Below, in pieces: positions 24,520 to 32,449 of a DNA stretch of 34,129 bases. The DNA is from CBFIHN01 sp965662575 (lineage in GTDB: Bacteria > Pseudomonadota > Gammaproteobacteria > Francisellales > CACEW01), in contig CBFIHN010000014.1 in NCBI GenBank assembly GCA_965662575.1, forward strand, positions 1-34,129, in the 5' to 3' direction. How positions within the stretch are numbered: position 1 is the stretch's first letter; each line of letters starts with the position of its first letter. Position numbers and translations under genes: made by a program. The notes under the pieces were generated by a model that was given only the letters and a program-made list of their open reading frames with translations, ran no database searches and was not told the origin of the DNA.

Positions 24520-25625
24520 CACTGCACCCCAGTTTGTCCAGAGTCTGCTAAGGCAGAAATTAAGTTATTAAGTTGTTTTAGGTTGGCATCAATGGCAGAG
24601 AGTGAGTAGCGAATGGGGCTGTGACGTAATTGCTGTAATTTCTGTTGCCATGCACTTAAAGCTTGGTTTGCCCGGCAATAGCGAGTCACTAGGGCTTGTG
24701 CTTGATCTAGAGCCTGTTGGTAGCGGGCTTGTTGATACTGGAAAAGTGCCCAACTTGCCTCTGATAATTTGAGTTCGATACTTTGTAGGACCTGAAAGCG
24801 TGTTTGCTGGTTGAGTAGGTTTTCACCAATTGAGGTATCATTGTGAATAACTAAAAGGTCTTTAATCTGTGTCCAGCTATGCTGTAGTCTTTGGCGCCAA
24901 GTGAGCGGATGTTTATTATTTTGATCATGTTTGATTGGATTTTGTTCTAGCATAGGAGTCAGTTTAAAGCTGAGTGTCCCGAGTTGTTTTCTTAGTGCAA
25001 TTAATTGTTGTTGGCTTTTTTCAATGTTGAGCTTTGGTAGTTCGCGTACTTGTGTCATCAATGCGTTAACCAGTGTCATTGCCGGCTGACTTGCGGGAGA
25101 TAGCGCGAAGAGGTTTTGTTTGACATTGTTCAATTGACTAACAATATCAACAATATTTCCATGTGTATGCAGTTGTTGTTTGATGATGGCCGTGGTGAGT
25201 TTTGCACTCAGTGCGCGCAATTGTTGAAAGTTGGCGTGAGATTGGTGTTGTGGTTGTGACTTGGTTTCAGCGATCTTTAGTGCCAATTGTATTTTCGCCA
25301 GTTGCTGAGTGGTTTGTCTTTGTTGGTGCGATAACTTTTCTTGTAGGGTGTCTGACAGTGACCGAAGCTGTTGTCTTGATACAGATTGAGATTGTTGCTG
25401 CTGCAAGGCGTTGATTTGTTGTTGTAACAACGTGTTTTTGTTTTGTTCAGTTTGTTTGAACTTGAGTCCGTCGATGATCAGTACAGCACAGATAGCACAT
25501 GTTGCAAGTGTAATAATTACCGCCAGTAAAGAAACCCAGATAGCTGGATTTTTCTTTGTTTTTATTTTTTTTGTATTAATTTTTTTGGGGTTAGAGTTCG
25601 CACTAGCTTGTTTGTCTTTTGTCAT
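24519..25625 (-). CDS. hemX: HemX family membrane protein
   Basis: 368 residues. A Lys/Asn-rich cytoplasmic start (KKINTKKIKTKKNPAIW) precedes one membrane segment (about 30-55), then a long Gln-rich coiled coil (about 58-115) and a helical periplasmic domain with TWRQRLQHSWTQIKDLLVI and ending near LKQLNNLISAL. This is the HemX plan, often labelled uroporphyrin-III C-methyltransferase but with no methyltransferase motifs visible. Its role is unsettled; it may help organise early heme enzymes at the membrane. In enteric bacteria hemX follows hemC and hemD; here hemC is about 5 kb away and hemD is not seen. Confidence 0.88.
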   Translation of the reverse strand: MTKDKQASANSNPKKINTKKIKTKKNPAIWVSLLAVIITLATCAICAVLIIDGLKFKQTEQNKNTLLQQQINALQQQQSQSVSRQQLRSLSDTLQEKLSHQQRQTTQQLAKIQLALKIAETKSQPQHQSHANFQQLRALSAKLTTAIIKQQLHTHGNIVDIVSQLNNVKQNLFALSPASQPAMTLVNALMTQVRELPKLNIEKSQQQLIALRKQLGTLSFKLTPMLEQNPIKHDQNNKHPLTWRQRLQHSWTQIKDLLVIHNDTSIGENLLNQQTRFQVLQSIELKLSEASWALFQYQQARYQQALDQAQALVTRYCRANQALSAWQQKLQQLRHSPIRYSLSAIDANLKQLNNLISALADSGQTGVQ

Positions 25626-25768
25626 GGCGGTGACTTATTTTATTGATACCGATGTCAGTAGTTTAACATTTTTTAACTAGGCCTGGTATTAGAGGTTTAC
25701 CTCAAGAAGGTGCCACTTTTTTACTTGTTTATAGGTTGTTTGATACTGGGTCGATACCCCGCGCGAGA

Positions 25769-25796
25769 TGTCATCCCCGCGACGGCGGGGGTGACA
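25769..25796. repeat. REP-like GC-rich palindrome downstream of the porin gene
   Basis: TGTCATCCCCGC (25769-25780) pairs with GCGGGGGTGACA (25785-25796) around a GACG loop: a 12-bp stem with one G-U pair. It lies between the porin stop and hemX. There is no T tract, so it is more like an extragenic palindromic repeat of the common GTCATCCCCGC type than a classic terminator. The preceding ATACCCCGC recalls the hairpins upstream of mdh. Confidence 0.7.
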
Positions 25797-25818
25797 TAGG
25801 TGATGTATGGGTTACTAC

Positions 25819-27039
25819 CTAAAAGTAGTATGAACCATCAATCGTCATGACATTTGCGTAATGCTTGCTGTAGTCTTTCGCATGCACATATTCGAGGCCA
25901 ACAAAAGTGTTTTTGAATATTTCTTGTTGAGCCGCTGCAATGATTTGAGATTTTAATTCAGATGCTGGGCCCCTTGCAGGATCATTTGGTAAGCCGATGG
26001 CAATACCACGCATGTTGCTGGTATGGCTGTAACCAACTAGGAAGTTAGTTGTTTTGCCCATGATTGGTGTTTTATAGCTTAATGAGGTAGACCAAGCAGA
26101 TGCATCTTTCGGGTTATTTGCAACAGCACGAGTCGTCTTTAAGTACTCACCAGCCAGTGTGAATTTTTGGTAAGTCACCATGGCGTTAAGGTCTAAAGCG
26201 CCAATGTTTTTAGAGTAGACACTTTGATCTGTCGTGATATTACCAAGAGCATCTTTCATCCCTCGAAGGTCATTGATATAGCCGGCACCCATACTGTAAT
26301 GACTTTGGTTATTCAGCTTGCCGCTATATTGAGCTGTATAGGCAAAGGCACTTAGTTGGCCTTTGACACTATTAAATAGAGCGACATGGGTGTTCAGACC
26401 ATGCTGATAATAGTTTAGCGTAATCTGCGGTATTTCATCGCTATGAAATGCAGATTTGTCTAAAGAGGAAGTCCATGGGCCGCCACTTAAAAACTGGCCA
26501 AATGGAATATAATTTTTACCAACAGTAAGATAGATAGGATTTTTTTCTAAATTACCAAATACCAAAAAGCCCTTATTGACACTAAGTTTTGTTTCACCAA
26601 CCGTGCCTAGGTTTTTTGCTTCGCCAGAGATAAAAGCTAATGTCCAGGGGTTAATGTTTGCGCTGGCATCGAGCTTTGTGGTGGTAATTGAGAAGGCACT
26701 ACCACTGGCAGAGGCGTTATTAATTTTAAAAATATTATTGTTGCGCCAGTATTGAGCATCAGCTTGCAAGTAACCGCCCAAGGTAATACTGTGCATGCCT
26801 AGAGCCTGTTTTTCTTGCAGTAAAGAGAGGGCAAAGTCTGAGCTGGACAACTTTTCAAATGGGTTGTTCCTGTCAGAATGTATTTGCCAGCCTTGGTCAG
26901 CAAAGTGGTGTATTTTTGACAGAGTCCCTTGACTATGTGCGACAGTAGCTTGATTTACTTGATGATTAGCATTAGCAGCAAACACGGAGCTTGCCAATGA
27001 GCAAGCAGCAAGACTGATAAGTTGACGAGATAAATTCAC
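25819..27039 (-). CDS. Outer-membrane beta-barrel protein, LbtU/DUF3573 porin-like
   Basis: 406 residues from a GTG with AGGAG 5 nt upstream. It has a signal peptide (LISLAACSLASSVFA, cut near ANA). The mature part has alternating hydrophobic beta strands, and the chain ends in the C-terminal Tyr-Tyr-Phe (GSYYF) expected for BAM assembly. The segment YLTVGKNYIPFGQF followed by GPWTSSLDKSAFHSDEIPQIT resembles the Legionella LbtU siderophore porin and the Francisella DUF3573 proteins, as I remember them. The likely role is outer-membrane uptake, possibly of siderophore or another solute. It is a single gene with no siderophore genes nearby. The barrel is well supported; the substrate is not. 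Confidence 0.8.
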   Translation of the reverse strand: MNLSRQLISLAACSLASSVFAANANHQVNQATVAHSQGTLSKIHHFADQGWQIHSDRNNPFEKLSSSDFALSLLQEKQALGMHSITLGGYLQADAQYWRNNNIFKINNASASGSAFSITTTKLDASANINPWTLAFISGEAKNLGTVGETKLSVNKGFLVFGNLEKNPIYLTVGKNYIPFGQFLSGGPWTSSLDKSAFHSDEIPQITLNYYQHGLNTHVALFNSVKGQLSAFAYTAQYSGKLNNQSHYSMGAGYINDLRGMKDALGNITTDQSVYSKNIGALDLNAMVTYQKFTLAGEYLKTTRAVANNPKDASAWSTSLSYKTPIMGKTTNFLVGYSHTSNMRGIAIGLPNDPARGPASELKSQIIAAAQQEIFKNTFVGLEYVHAKDYSKHYANVMTIDGSYYF

Positions 27040-27138
27040 AATAACTCCTAGATCATTATTGATTTTAAACGGTATCGACCGCGCATCATAGGCAAGTTAG
27101 TGCTTGAAATCAAGCGCTTTGACCGAAGTAAAAAATAC

Positions 27139-27672
27139 TCAATTATTTTCTTTTATATATTTGAAAAGGTAAGCGCTTTGGATAATGATGAAAAGAAGGG
27201 TTAATCCCAGCATGCCAAATACTTTGAAGTCTACCCAAATGCTGGTTGAGAAATGGTACATGACGTAGAGGTTGATAAAACCCATGAGTAGAAAGAATAG
27301 TGCCCATATCAGGTTTAGGCGTCGCCAGACAGGCATCGGTAGTTTGATATTGGCTTCCATAAGATAGCGGATAATGTTTTTGGGTGCGAGCCATTCACTT
27401 AATAGAAATGCACAGGCAAAGAGCCAATTCACAATAGATACTTTCCATTTTAAGAACATCACATCATGCAGCCAAATGGTCGCGCCACCAAAAATAAGTA
27501 CTAAAAGAAAAGTCATTAGATGCATTGGCTCAATACGTTTGTATTTAAACCAAAGGTAAGCGACTTGAATGGCCGAGGCTGCAATCAATACACCGGTTGC
27601 AGCAAAAATATTGTAGGTCTTATAGACAATAAAGAATAAGAGTAAAGGGAAAAAATCGTAGAGAAGTTTCAT
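27139..27672 (-). CDS. yciB: YciB family inner-membrane protein (septation protein A)
   Basis: 177 residues, five or so membrane segments, beginning MKLLYDFFPLLLFFIVYK with YNIFAATGVLI, the typical YciB start. Other marks are FGGATIWLHDVMFLKWK and FINLYVMYHFSTSIWVDFKVFG. YciB (IspZ) influences cell envelope synthesis and septation and interacts with divisome and elongasome proteins. Its ATG has no visible ribosome site, and a terminator hairpin ends about 10 bp upstream, so expression is probably low or regulated. Confidence 0.92.
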   Translation of the reverse strand: MKLLYDFFPLLLFFIVYKTYNIFAATGVLIAASAIQVAYLWFKYKRIEPMHLMTFLLVLIFGGATIWLHDVMFLKWKVSIVNWLFACAFLLSEWLAPKNIIRYLMEANIKLPMPVWRRLNLIWALFFLLMGFINLYVMYHFSTSIWVDFKVFGMLGLTLLFIIIQSAYLFKYIKENN

Positions 27673-27683
27673 TTGAGTATAAA

Positions 27684-27717
27684 AAAGCGCGATAACCTTG
27701 GAGGATTATAGCGCTTT
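27684..27717 (-). terminator. Intrinsic terminator after cydX, next to yciB start
   Basis: On the minus strand AAAGCGCTATAA (27717-27706) pairs with TTATCGCGCTTT (27695-27684), one mismatch, and is followed by TTTTTT. It ends the cydABX transcript. It is only about 10 bp before the yciB ATG. Confidence 0.8.
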
Positions 27718-27858
27718 CATCGTTGTGACTAAAGTCTTGCCTTATGGGCAGCAGTTATGTTACCTGGCTTGTAACAGCTACTTCAACGTTTGGCGGCTCT
27801 TCTGCACAGGAGGTCGTATCTAATTTGGGCTACAATAGCTTGCTGTTTGTCTCGTAGC

Positions 27859-27960
27859 TTATTCGCCTTTTTCTTCCAGGTGCTTATCCATAGACAAAGT
27901 CGCTTTGTAGCCCAGATATAGACTCACTAATAGTGTTACCACAGTCATCGTGTAAAACAT
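27859..27960 (-). CDS. cydX: CydX-like small subunit of cytochrome bd oxidase
   Basis: 33 residues with one membrane segment: MFYTMTVVTLLVSLYLGYKA, then a charged tail LSMDKHLEEKGE. An AGGAG ribosome site is 8 nt before the ATG, and the gene starts 11 bp after the cydB stop. Size, single N-terminal helix, charged end and place are those of CydX, which stabilises the heme site of cytochrome bd. Sequence similarity to E. coli CydX is low, as is common for this family. Confidence 0.8.
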   Translation of the reverse strand: MFYTMTVVTLLVSLYLGYKATLSMDKHLEEKGE

Positions 27961-27971
27961 AATCGCAGCTC

Positions 27972-29141
27972 CTAATAATAAGTGTGTGAATCAGCGTGGA
28001 TATCTTCAACGCCAAGTGTTTTATTTTTGCGCCATACAGCGTAATAACCCCAGAATTTATAGGCAAAAATGGCGAGTAATAAAACAACACCAATATAAAA
28101 CATACCCATCAATGTAAACGGTGCAGAAGTGGCGTTCCAAGCTGTGATACTTTGATCTGGTACAATGCTACTAGGTACCAAAAATGGGAATAAAGTCGCG
28201 CCAAACATCGCAACTGTTCCCGCAATGCCAATGGAATTTAACCAAAAACTGAAGCCACCATTGCCGCGTTTGGCAAAAGTCATACCAATTAATGTTGCGG
28301 CATAAGCCACAATAACGGGAATCCATTTCCAAGTATGCACTTGCATACTGTTAAACCAGGCGCCAGTGTGCTCACTGACAATATTGTTTAATGGGTGTGC
28401 TGGGGCATTGGTAGGGGAATGTAATAAGACAAATCCTTTGACATGATAAGCTAACATAATGCCAGCAATCGTCATCAGTAATAAGAACACCATGCCAAAA
28501 CTGCGATATAAGCGGCGGAAGGTATCTTGTAGTTCGCCACGGGTCCGGCGATTTAAATGGACACAACCTTGAGTCAGTGCCATTGCCACAGCGGTTAAAC
28601 CACACACAATGCCAAAAGGATTCAGTAGATCAAAGAAATTACCATCATAGAAACTGCGCATATCAAAAGCACTGAAGTGGAATGGTAGGCCAACAAATAA
28701 GTTACCGATAACTAAACCAAAAGCAAAGATGGGTAAAAATGCACTCAAGAATAATGCCCAGTCCCACATTTTACGCCAGCCATCACGATGGATTTTACTG
28801 CGATAGTCAAACCCTGGTGGACGTAAGAAAAAGGCGAACAATACGAGCAGCATGCCAGCGTAAACACCTGAGAACACCGTGGTATAAACTACCGGCCAAA
28901 CGACGAATAACGCACCGCCAGCGAAGACCAGCCACGTTTGATTACCATCCCAAGTTGCGCTGATTGTGTTGAGCATGACACGACGCTCAACATCATCTTG
29001 ACGAAAATCGCGATGACGGTTCATAAAGGGCAATAACATGGTAACACCAAAGTCAAAGCCTGCAGTCGTTGCGTATAAGATCAGTACCGCGCCGACTAAT
29101 ACCCACCAGATGACTTGTAATGTGACATAATCGAATATCAT
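27972..29141 (-). CDS. cydB: Cytochrome bd ubiquinol oxidase subunit II
   Basis: 389 residues, eight or nine membrane helices. It begins with LQVIWWVLVGAVLILYATTAGFDFGV and has the conserved NTISATWDGNQTWLVFAGG segment and FAFFLRPPGFDYR. CydB forms the structural partner of CydA in the quinol oxidase that reduces oxygen to water with high affinity. It starts 11 bp after the cydA stop and is followed by the small subunit gene. No cydC or cydD transporter gene is in the window. Confidence 0.97.
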   Translation of the reverse strand: MIFDYVTLQVIWWVLVGAVLILYATTAGFDFGVTMLLPFMNRHRDFRQDDVERRVMLNTISATWDGNQTWLVFAGGALFVVWPVVYTTVFSGVYAGMLLVLFAFFLRPPGFDYRSKIHRDGWRKMWDWALFLSAFLPIFAFGLVIGNLFVGLPFHFSAFDMRSFYDGNFFDLLNPFGIVCGLTAVAMALTQGCVHLNRRTRGELQDTFRRLYRSFGMVFLLLMTIAGIMLAYHVKGFVLLHSPTNAPAHPLNNIVSEHTGAWFNSMQVHTWKWIPVIVAYAATLIGMTFAKRGNGGFSFWLNSIGIAGTVAMFGATLFPFLVPSSIVPDQSITAWNATSAPFTLMGMFYIGVVLLLAIFAYKFWGYYAVWRKNKTLGVEDIHADSHTYY

Positions 29142-29152
29142 AATTGCTTCCC

Positions 29153-30718
29153 TTATGCTTCAATAGTTTCAAAATGATAGCGCTTATTGCCCAATGAGCT
29201 TGGCCCTTGACGACCAAATTTAAACATCAGAAAGAGCTCTACAGAGAATAAAATAATGTAGAAGGCAATAAAACAAACTAAGCTGGTGATAATACTAGAC
29301 TCATTCAGGGAGGATGCCCCAAAGTCTGTCGGCAAAATGCCTTTGATTAGCCAGGGTTGACGGCCAAGTTCCGCTAGGAACCAACCGGTTTCAGCCGCAA
29401 TCCAAGGGAGTGGAATGGCATATAGGCTTGCACGGAGTAACCAACGTTTGTTTTGGATTGTGCGACGTGCAACAAAGATCATGCTCAATAAGAAAATCAA
29501 GAATAAAAGTCCCCAACAGGCCAGCATCACACGGAATGTCCAGAAGACAGGGGCAACTTCTGGGATACTGTCTTTAGCTGCTTGACTAATTTGTGCAGCT
29601 GTTGCCTTGCTTGGTGTGTCAGTGTAGTTCAAAAGTAACATGCCATAACCGAGGTGATTACGGTATTTGTCGAAGGTTGCCATGTCTTGTGCAGTGCCTT
29701 TACCTGCCCGGATTTTGACGAGTGCGGCATAAGCCAAAGCACCCTCTTTGATGTAGCTTTGATTACGTTTCATGATGGGCTTCAGACCTTCAACTGTGCC
29801 ACTTAGGCTGTGAGTTGCAATAATGCTGAGCGCACCGGGTACTTTGAATAGAAGCAAGTCATTTTTTTCTTCTGATTGGCTGGGGAATGCGATGGGGAAC
29901 CAAGCTGCAGGTGCTTTTTGTGTTACCCATTGACCTTCCATTGCCGCCATTTTAGCCGGCTCGTATTTGGCAACAGCTAAACCATTCGCGTCACCAAAAT
30001 AAACTGCGAAGATACAAGAACATAAGCCAAAGCCCGCAGCCAACGCGATTGAACGTTTGGCAAAACCCATGTCACGGCCTTTTAGCAGATAGTAAGCACT
30101 GATGCCCAAGACAAAAGTAGACGCAGTCATCGCGCCAGCAAATAGGATATGCGCCACACGAACTTGAGCTAGTTCTTGGGTATATAATTGGATAAAGCTG
30201 GTTAAGTGCATGGTGAAGGTGCTGGGATCAAAAACTGAAGCGACAGGATGTTGCATCCAGCTGTTAGCAACAATAATATTGACGATCGATAAATTGGCAC
30301 CAATGGCAAGTAAAATAGTGAAGATGAAGTGAGTTTTCTTCCCGACTTTATCCCATGTAAAAAAGAACAAACCAAACATTGTTGCCTCGGTCATAAAGGC
30401 AGTGACACCTTCAATGGCGAGGGGAGCGCCAAATGTGTCGCCAATCAGACGCGAAAATAGTGCCCAGTTTAAACCGAATTCAAACTCCATGGTAATACCA
30501 GTCACTACACCCATGGCAAAGTTGATGGCAAACAATTTGCCCCAAAAACGAGCCATATCTTTATAGACTTGCTTGCCCGTTTTTAGATAAGCAGCTTCCA
30601 TCATAACCAGTATCCAGGTCATGCCAAGTGTGAGTGGAACGAAGAAAAAGTGGAACATTGCTGTGAATGCAAATTGCACTCGAGACAAATCAACCACTAA
30701 CTCGCTGGGTAGGACCAT
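29153..30718 (-). CDS. cydA: Cytochrome bd ubiquinol oxidase subunit I
   Basis: 521 residues, close to the E. coli length, so it has the long Q-loop form. Heme ligands are visible: H23 in FTAMFHFFFVPLTLG (as E. coli H19), H190 in VRVAHILFAGAMTAS (as H186) and M398 in FWTFRVML (as M393). LAIEGVTAFMTEATMFG carries the conserved acidic residues of the proton path, and KYEPAKMAAMEG is the start of the Q loop that binds ubiquinol. It works in the inner membrane at low oxygen. It is the first gene of cydABX. The 209-bp region to the divergent pilin gene should hold its promoter, but I cannot point to a clear FNR or ArcA site. Confidence 0.97.
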   Translation of the reverse strand: MVLPSELVVDLSRVQFAFTAMFHFFFVPLTLGMTWILVMMEAAYLKTGKQVYKDMARFWGKLFAINFAMGVVTGITMEFEFGLNWALFSRLIGDTFGAPLAIEGVTAFMTEATMFGLFFFTWDKVGKKTHFIFTILLAIGANLSIVNIIVANSWMQHPVASVFDPSTFTMHLTSFIQLYTQELAQVRVAHILFAGAMTASTFVLGISAYYLLKGRDMGFAKRSIALAAGFGLCSCIFAVYFGDANGLAVAKYEPAKMAAMEGQWVTQKAPAAWFPIAFPSQSEEKNDLLLFKVPGALSIIATHSLSGTVEGLKPIMKRNQSYIKEGALAYAALVKIRAGKGTAQDMATFDKYRNHLGYGMLLLNYTDTPSKATAAQISQAAKDSIPEVAPVFWTFRVMLACWGLLFLIFLLSMIFVARRTIQNKRWLLRASLYAIPLPWIAAETGWFLAELGRQPWLIKGILPTDFGASSLNESSIITSLVCFIAFYIILFSVELFLMFKFGRQGPSSLGNKRYHFETIEA

Positions 30719-30884
30719 TTTTTTACCTTTAATATTCGCTATATGCGGCGCGATTTTATTCCAATTTACTTTAAAAGTACAGGATAATTTTTTTGGCAGT
30801 ATTTTTTTACTATAATTTATAGAAAAACTTTTTATTAAGAAATGATATATAATTGATCTATAGATTTGAATATCTTTTGTTTAA

Positions 30885-30920
30885 GTGCGGTGAGTGCGGT
30901 GAGTGCGGTGAGTGAGGTGA
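30885..30920 (+). repeat. 9-bp tandem repeat (four units) at the pilin ribosome site
   Basis: GTGCGGTGA occurs three times (30885-30911), then GTGAGGTGA (30912-30920). The last unit supplies GAGGTGA, a good Shine-Dalgarno 7 nt before the GTG start at 30928. The other units carry the weaker GCGGTGA. Confidence 0.95.
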
Positions 30921-30927
30921 TCAATTC

Positions 30928-31341
30928 GTGTTATTTTATTTAAGGAGTTCAGGGGTAAAACCGATTAAACGCTTATTAAATGTCATGGATGCGGGTTTTA
31001 CTTTAATAGAGTTAATTATTGTCATTACGATTTTAGGGACTATTTCTGCGGTTGTTATTCCGCTATTCAGTGGTTTGTCAGATGAGGCACTTGATGCGGC
31101 AAAAAAAGAAGTTAGCGCCACGGCACGCAGTGGTCACGCGGTGACAGTGGCAACGTTGGGCTCTGAAGTCACCGTCTCTCAGGTCTCTGCGCAATTAAAT
31201 GGTTCAAACGCAATAGCCAGTGGTATCCAGGTGTCTATTGATGGTGCCAATTATGTGATCCCAACCTATACTGATGCGGATTGCACCACGCCAACTACGG
31301 CGGCGGGGGATTTAGTCATGTGTGTGGGATCGATTCCTTAA
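30928..31341 (+). CDS. Type IV pilin-like protein
   Basis: 137 residues. A basic leader precedes the prepilin peptidase site AG^FTLIELIIVITILGTISAVVIP, with Glu at position 5 of the mature protein, followed by the usual pilin helix. A short globular part has two cysteines near the end (DADCTTP and VMCVGS) that could form the disulfide-closed loop of type IVa pilins. The GTG start at 30928 is supported by GAGGTGA at 30913-30919; an internal ATG at MDAGFTLIEL would leave a leader too short. It is a lone gene, divergent from cydA. A major pilin, a minor pilin and a pseudopilin are all possible. Confidence 0.85.
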   Translation: MLFYLRSSGVKPIKRLLNVMDAGFTLIELIIVITILGTISAVVIPLFSGLSDEALDAAKKEVSATARSGHAVTVATLGSEVTVSQVSAQLNGSNAIASGIQVSIDGANYVIPTYTDADCTTPTTAAGDLVMCVGSIP

Positions 31342-31437
31342 ATTGGTGTTGTATGACTTTGCTTGATATTGATTCGCTATATCGTTAGTCATAAATTCTC
31401 CATGCGTTGTCTCGGCATTAAGATTAAGAAAACCCTT

Positions 31438-31803
31438 TTAATTTTTCAGCTCAGGCCTCAGTGTAACCGCGCCTTCTAGGTAAATATGTTTTATATCTTT
31501 TTGGGTTTTGTCGGTATGCCAGTGAATTAACACTCTTAAGCACATGGGTAAGCTATCGGGAACTTTCATTTCATGGCTACACATCAATGGGACATCAGGC
31601 CAACCAGGTAGTTCTCGAGCAATAGCGGCTGGAAATGCCGCATTGATGTCTTCTGTCGTTGTAAACCAGGCACTAGCAATATCACAGGTCCGCATCCCAT
31701 TTTTACTCTGTATTTCCAACAATAGATTTTTTGTTGCTATGCCGATATCAAACGCATTATTTTCTTTAACGGTAATTGCACCGCGCACCCCCCGTGTTGT
31801 CAT
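31438..31803 (-). CDS. aroH: Monofunctional chorismate mutase, AroH (trimeric) class
   Basis: 121 residues starting MTTRGVRGAITV and containing FPAAIARELPGWPDVPLMC and KHIYLEGAVTLRPEL, the AroH pattern of Bacillus subtilis. The known active-site residues fall at the same numbers: R7, C75, E78, R90 and Y108. It converts chorismate to prephenate for phenylalanine and tyrosine synthesis. The start overlaps the fkpB stop by 4 bp (ATGA). Gammaproteobacteria normally have AroQ-type mutase fused to PheA or TyrA, so this class is unusual here. In the common ileS-lspA-fkpB-ispH order it occupies the place of ispH. Confidence 0.92.
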   Translation of the reverse strand: MTTRGVRGAITVKENNAFDIGIATKNLLLEIQSKNGMRTCDIASAWFTTTEDINAAFPAAIARELPGWPDVPLMCSHEMKVPDSLPMCLRVLIHWHTDKTQKDIKHIYLEGAVTLRPELKN

Positions 31804-32246
31804 GATTGCACCGCTATAATTTCAACATCAAATAACACAATCTGGCCAGCCAATGGGTGATTAAAGTCGATGGTTACTTCATGATCATCAATGCCGCGGA
31901 TAATGCCGGGCATGATTTGACCGTTTGGTTGGTTAAACTGAATAATACTACCAATGTCGAGGGGCTCATCAGATTCAACGTTATCTAAGCGACTCTTTGG
32001 CATTTGATAAATATTCGCTGGATGTGCTTCACCAAATGCTTCTTCTGGCATCAGCATGATTTTCTTTTTATCACCGGCCTTTAATCCAATTAAGGCTTGT
32101 TCAAAAGTATCTGAAAATACTTGCTTGCCTAAAGTTAATGGCATTGCTTGGCCAATATGATGGGTGCTGTCAGCGATCGACCCATCTTTAAGGCGAATAT
32201 CAAAGTGCAGCAAAATATCGCTGTTAGCGGTGATTGTTTTGTTCAT
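31800..32246 (-). CDS. fkpB: FKBP-type peptidyl-prolyl cis-trans isomerase (FkpB/SlpA)
   Basis: 148 residues from ATG 32246 (MNKTITANSDILLHFDI); an upstream in-frame start at 32294 would add 16 unlike residues and is not used. It has the FKBP strand plan, with FDIRLKDGSIADST, an IF (insert-in-flap) domain containing MPEEAFGEAHPANIYQMPKSRL, and a closing FNHPLAGQIVLFDVEII. SlpA-type enzymes are cytosolic foldases and chaperones. It is linked to ileS and lspA as in many gammaproteobacteria, but a 203-bp gap with a repeat separates it from lspA. Confidence 0.95.
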   Translation of the reverse strand: MNKTITANSDILLHFDIRLKDGSIADSTHHIGQAMPLTLGKQVFSDTFEQALIGLKAGDKKKIMLMPEEAFGEAHPANIYQMPKSRLDNVESDEPLDIGSIIQFNQPNGQIMPGIIRGIDDHEVTIDFNHPLAGQIVLFDVEIIAVQS

Positions 32247-32348
32247 ATTTGACCAATTTGAATAACATGATGTGGTGATTATCGCTGACAACAAACGTTA
32301 TAATCAATATCTACAACGACTTGATTATGATGCATAGAGATAATGTAG

Positions 32349-32416
32349 CTGTTGAAAACTAATTTCTAGCGGCACTAGCGTCGTTGAAAAAAATGAAAAA
32401 CTACTCATTTATTAGG
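32349..32416. repeat. 68-bp half copy of the MITE-like element
   Basis: Aligns without gaps to 6181-6248, the left arm of the element at 6176-6318, with 4 mismatches in 68 positions. The right arm is missing: sequence after 32416 is unrelated. It lies in the gap between fkpB and lspA, same orientation as the first copy. Confidence 0.85.
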
Positions 32417-32449
32417 CTTTTCCTATACTTTGAACGTCAGAGTTCCAAA

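Noticed and set aside
30853..30871. TTGATCTATAGATTTGAA as an FNR box for cydA
   Set aside because: It does not match TTGAT-N4-ATCAA; the second half-site is wrong and the distance to cydA is long.
31350..31395. TATGACT/AGTCATA stem after the pilin gene as a terminator
   Set aside because: The loop is long, the stem is A/T-rich and only AAATT follows; too weak to call.
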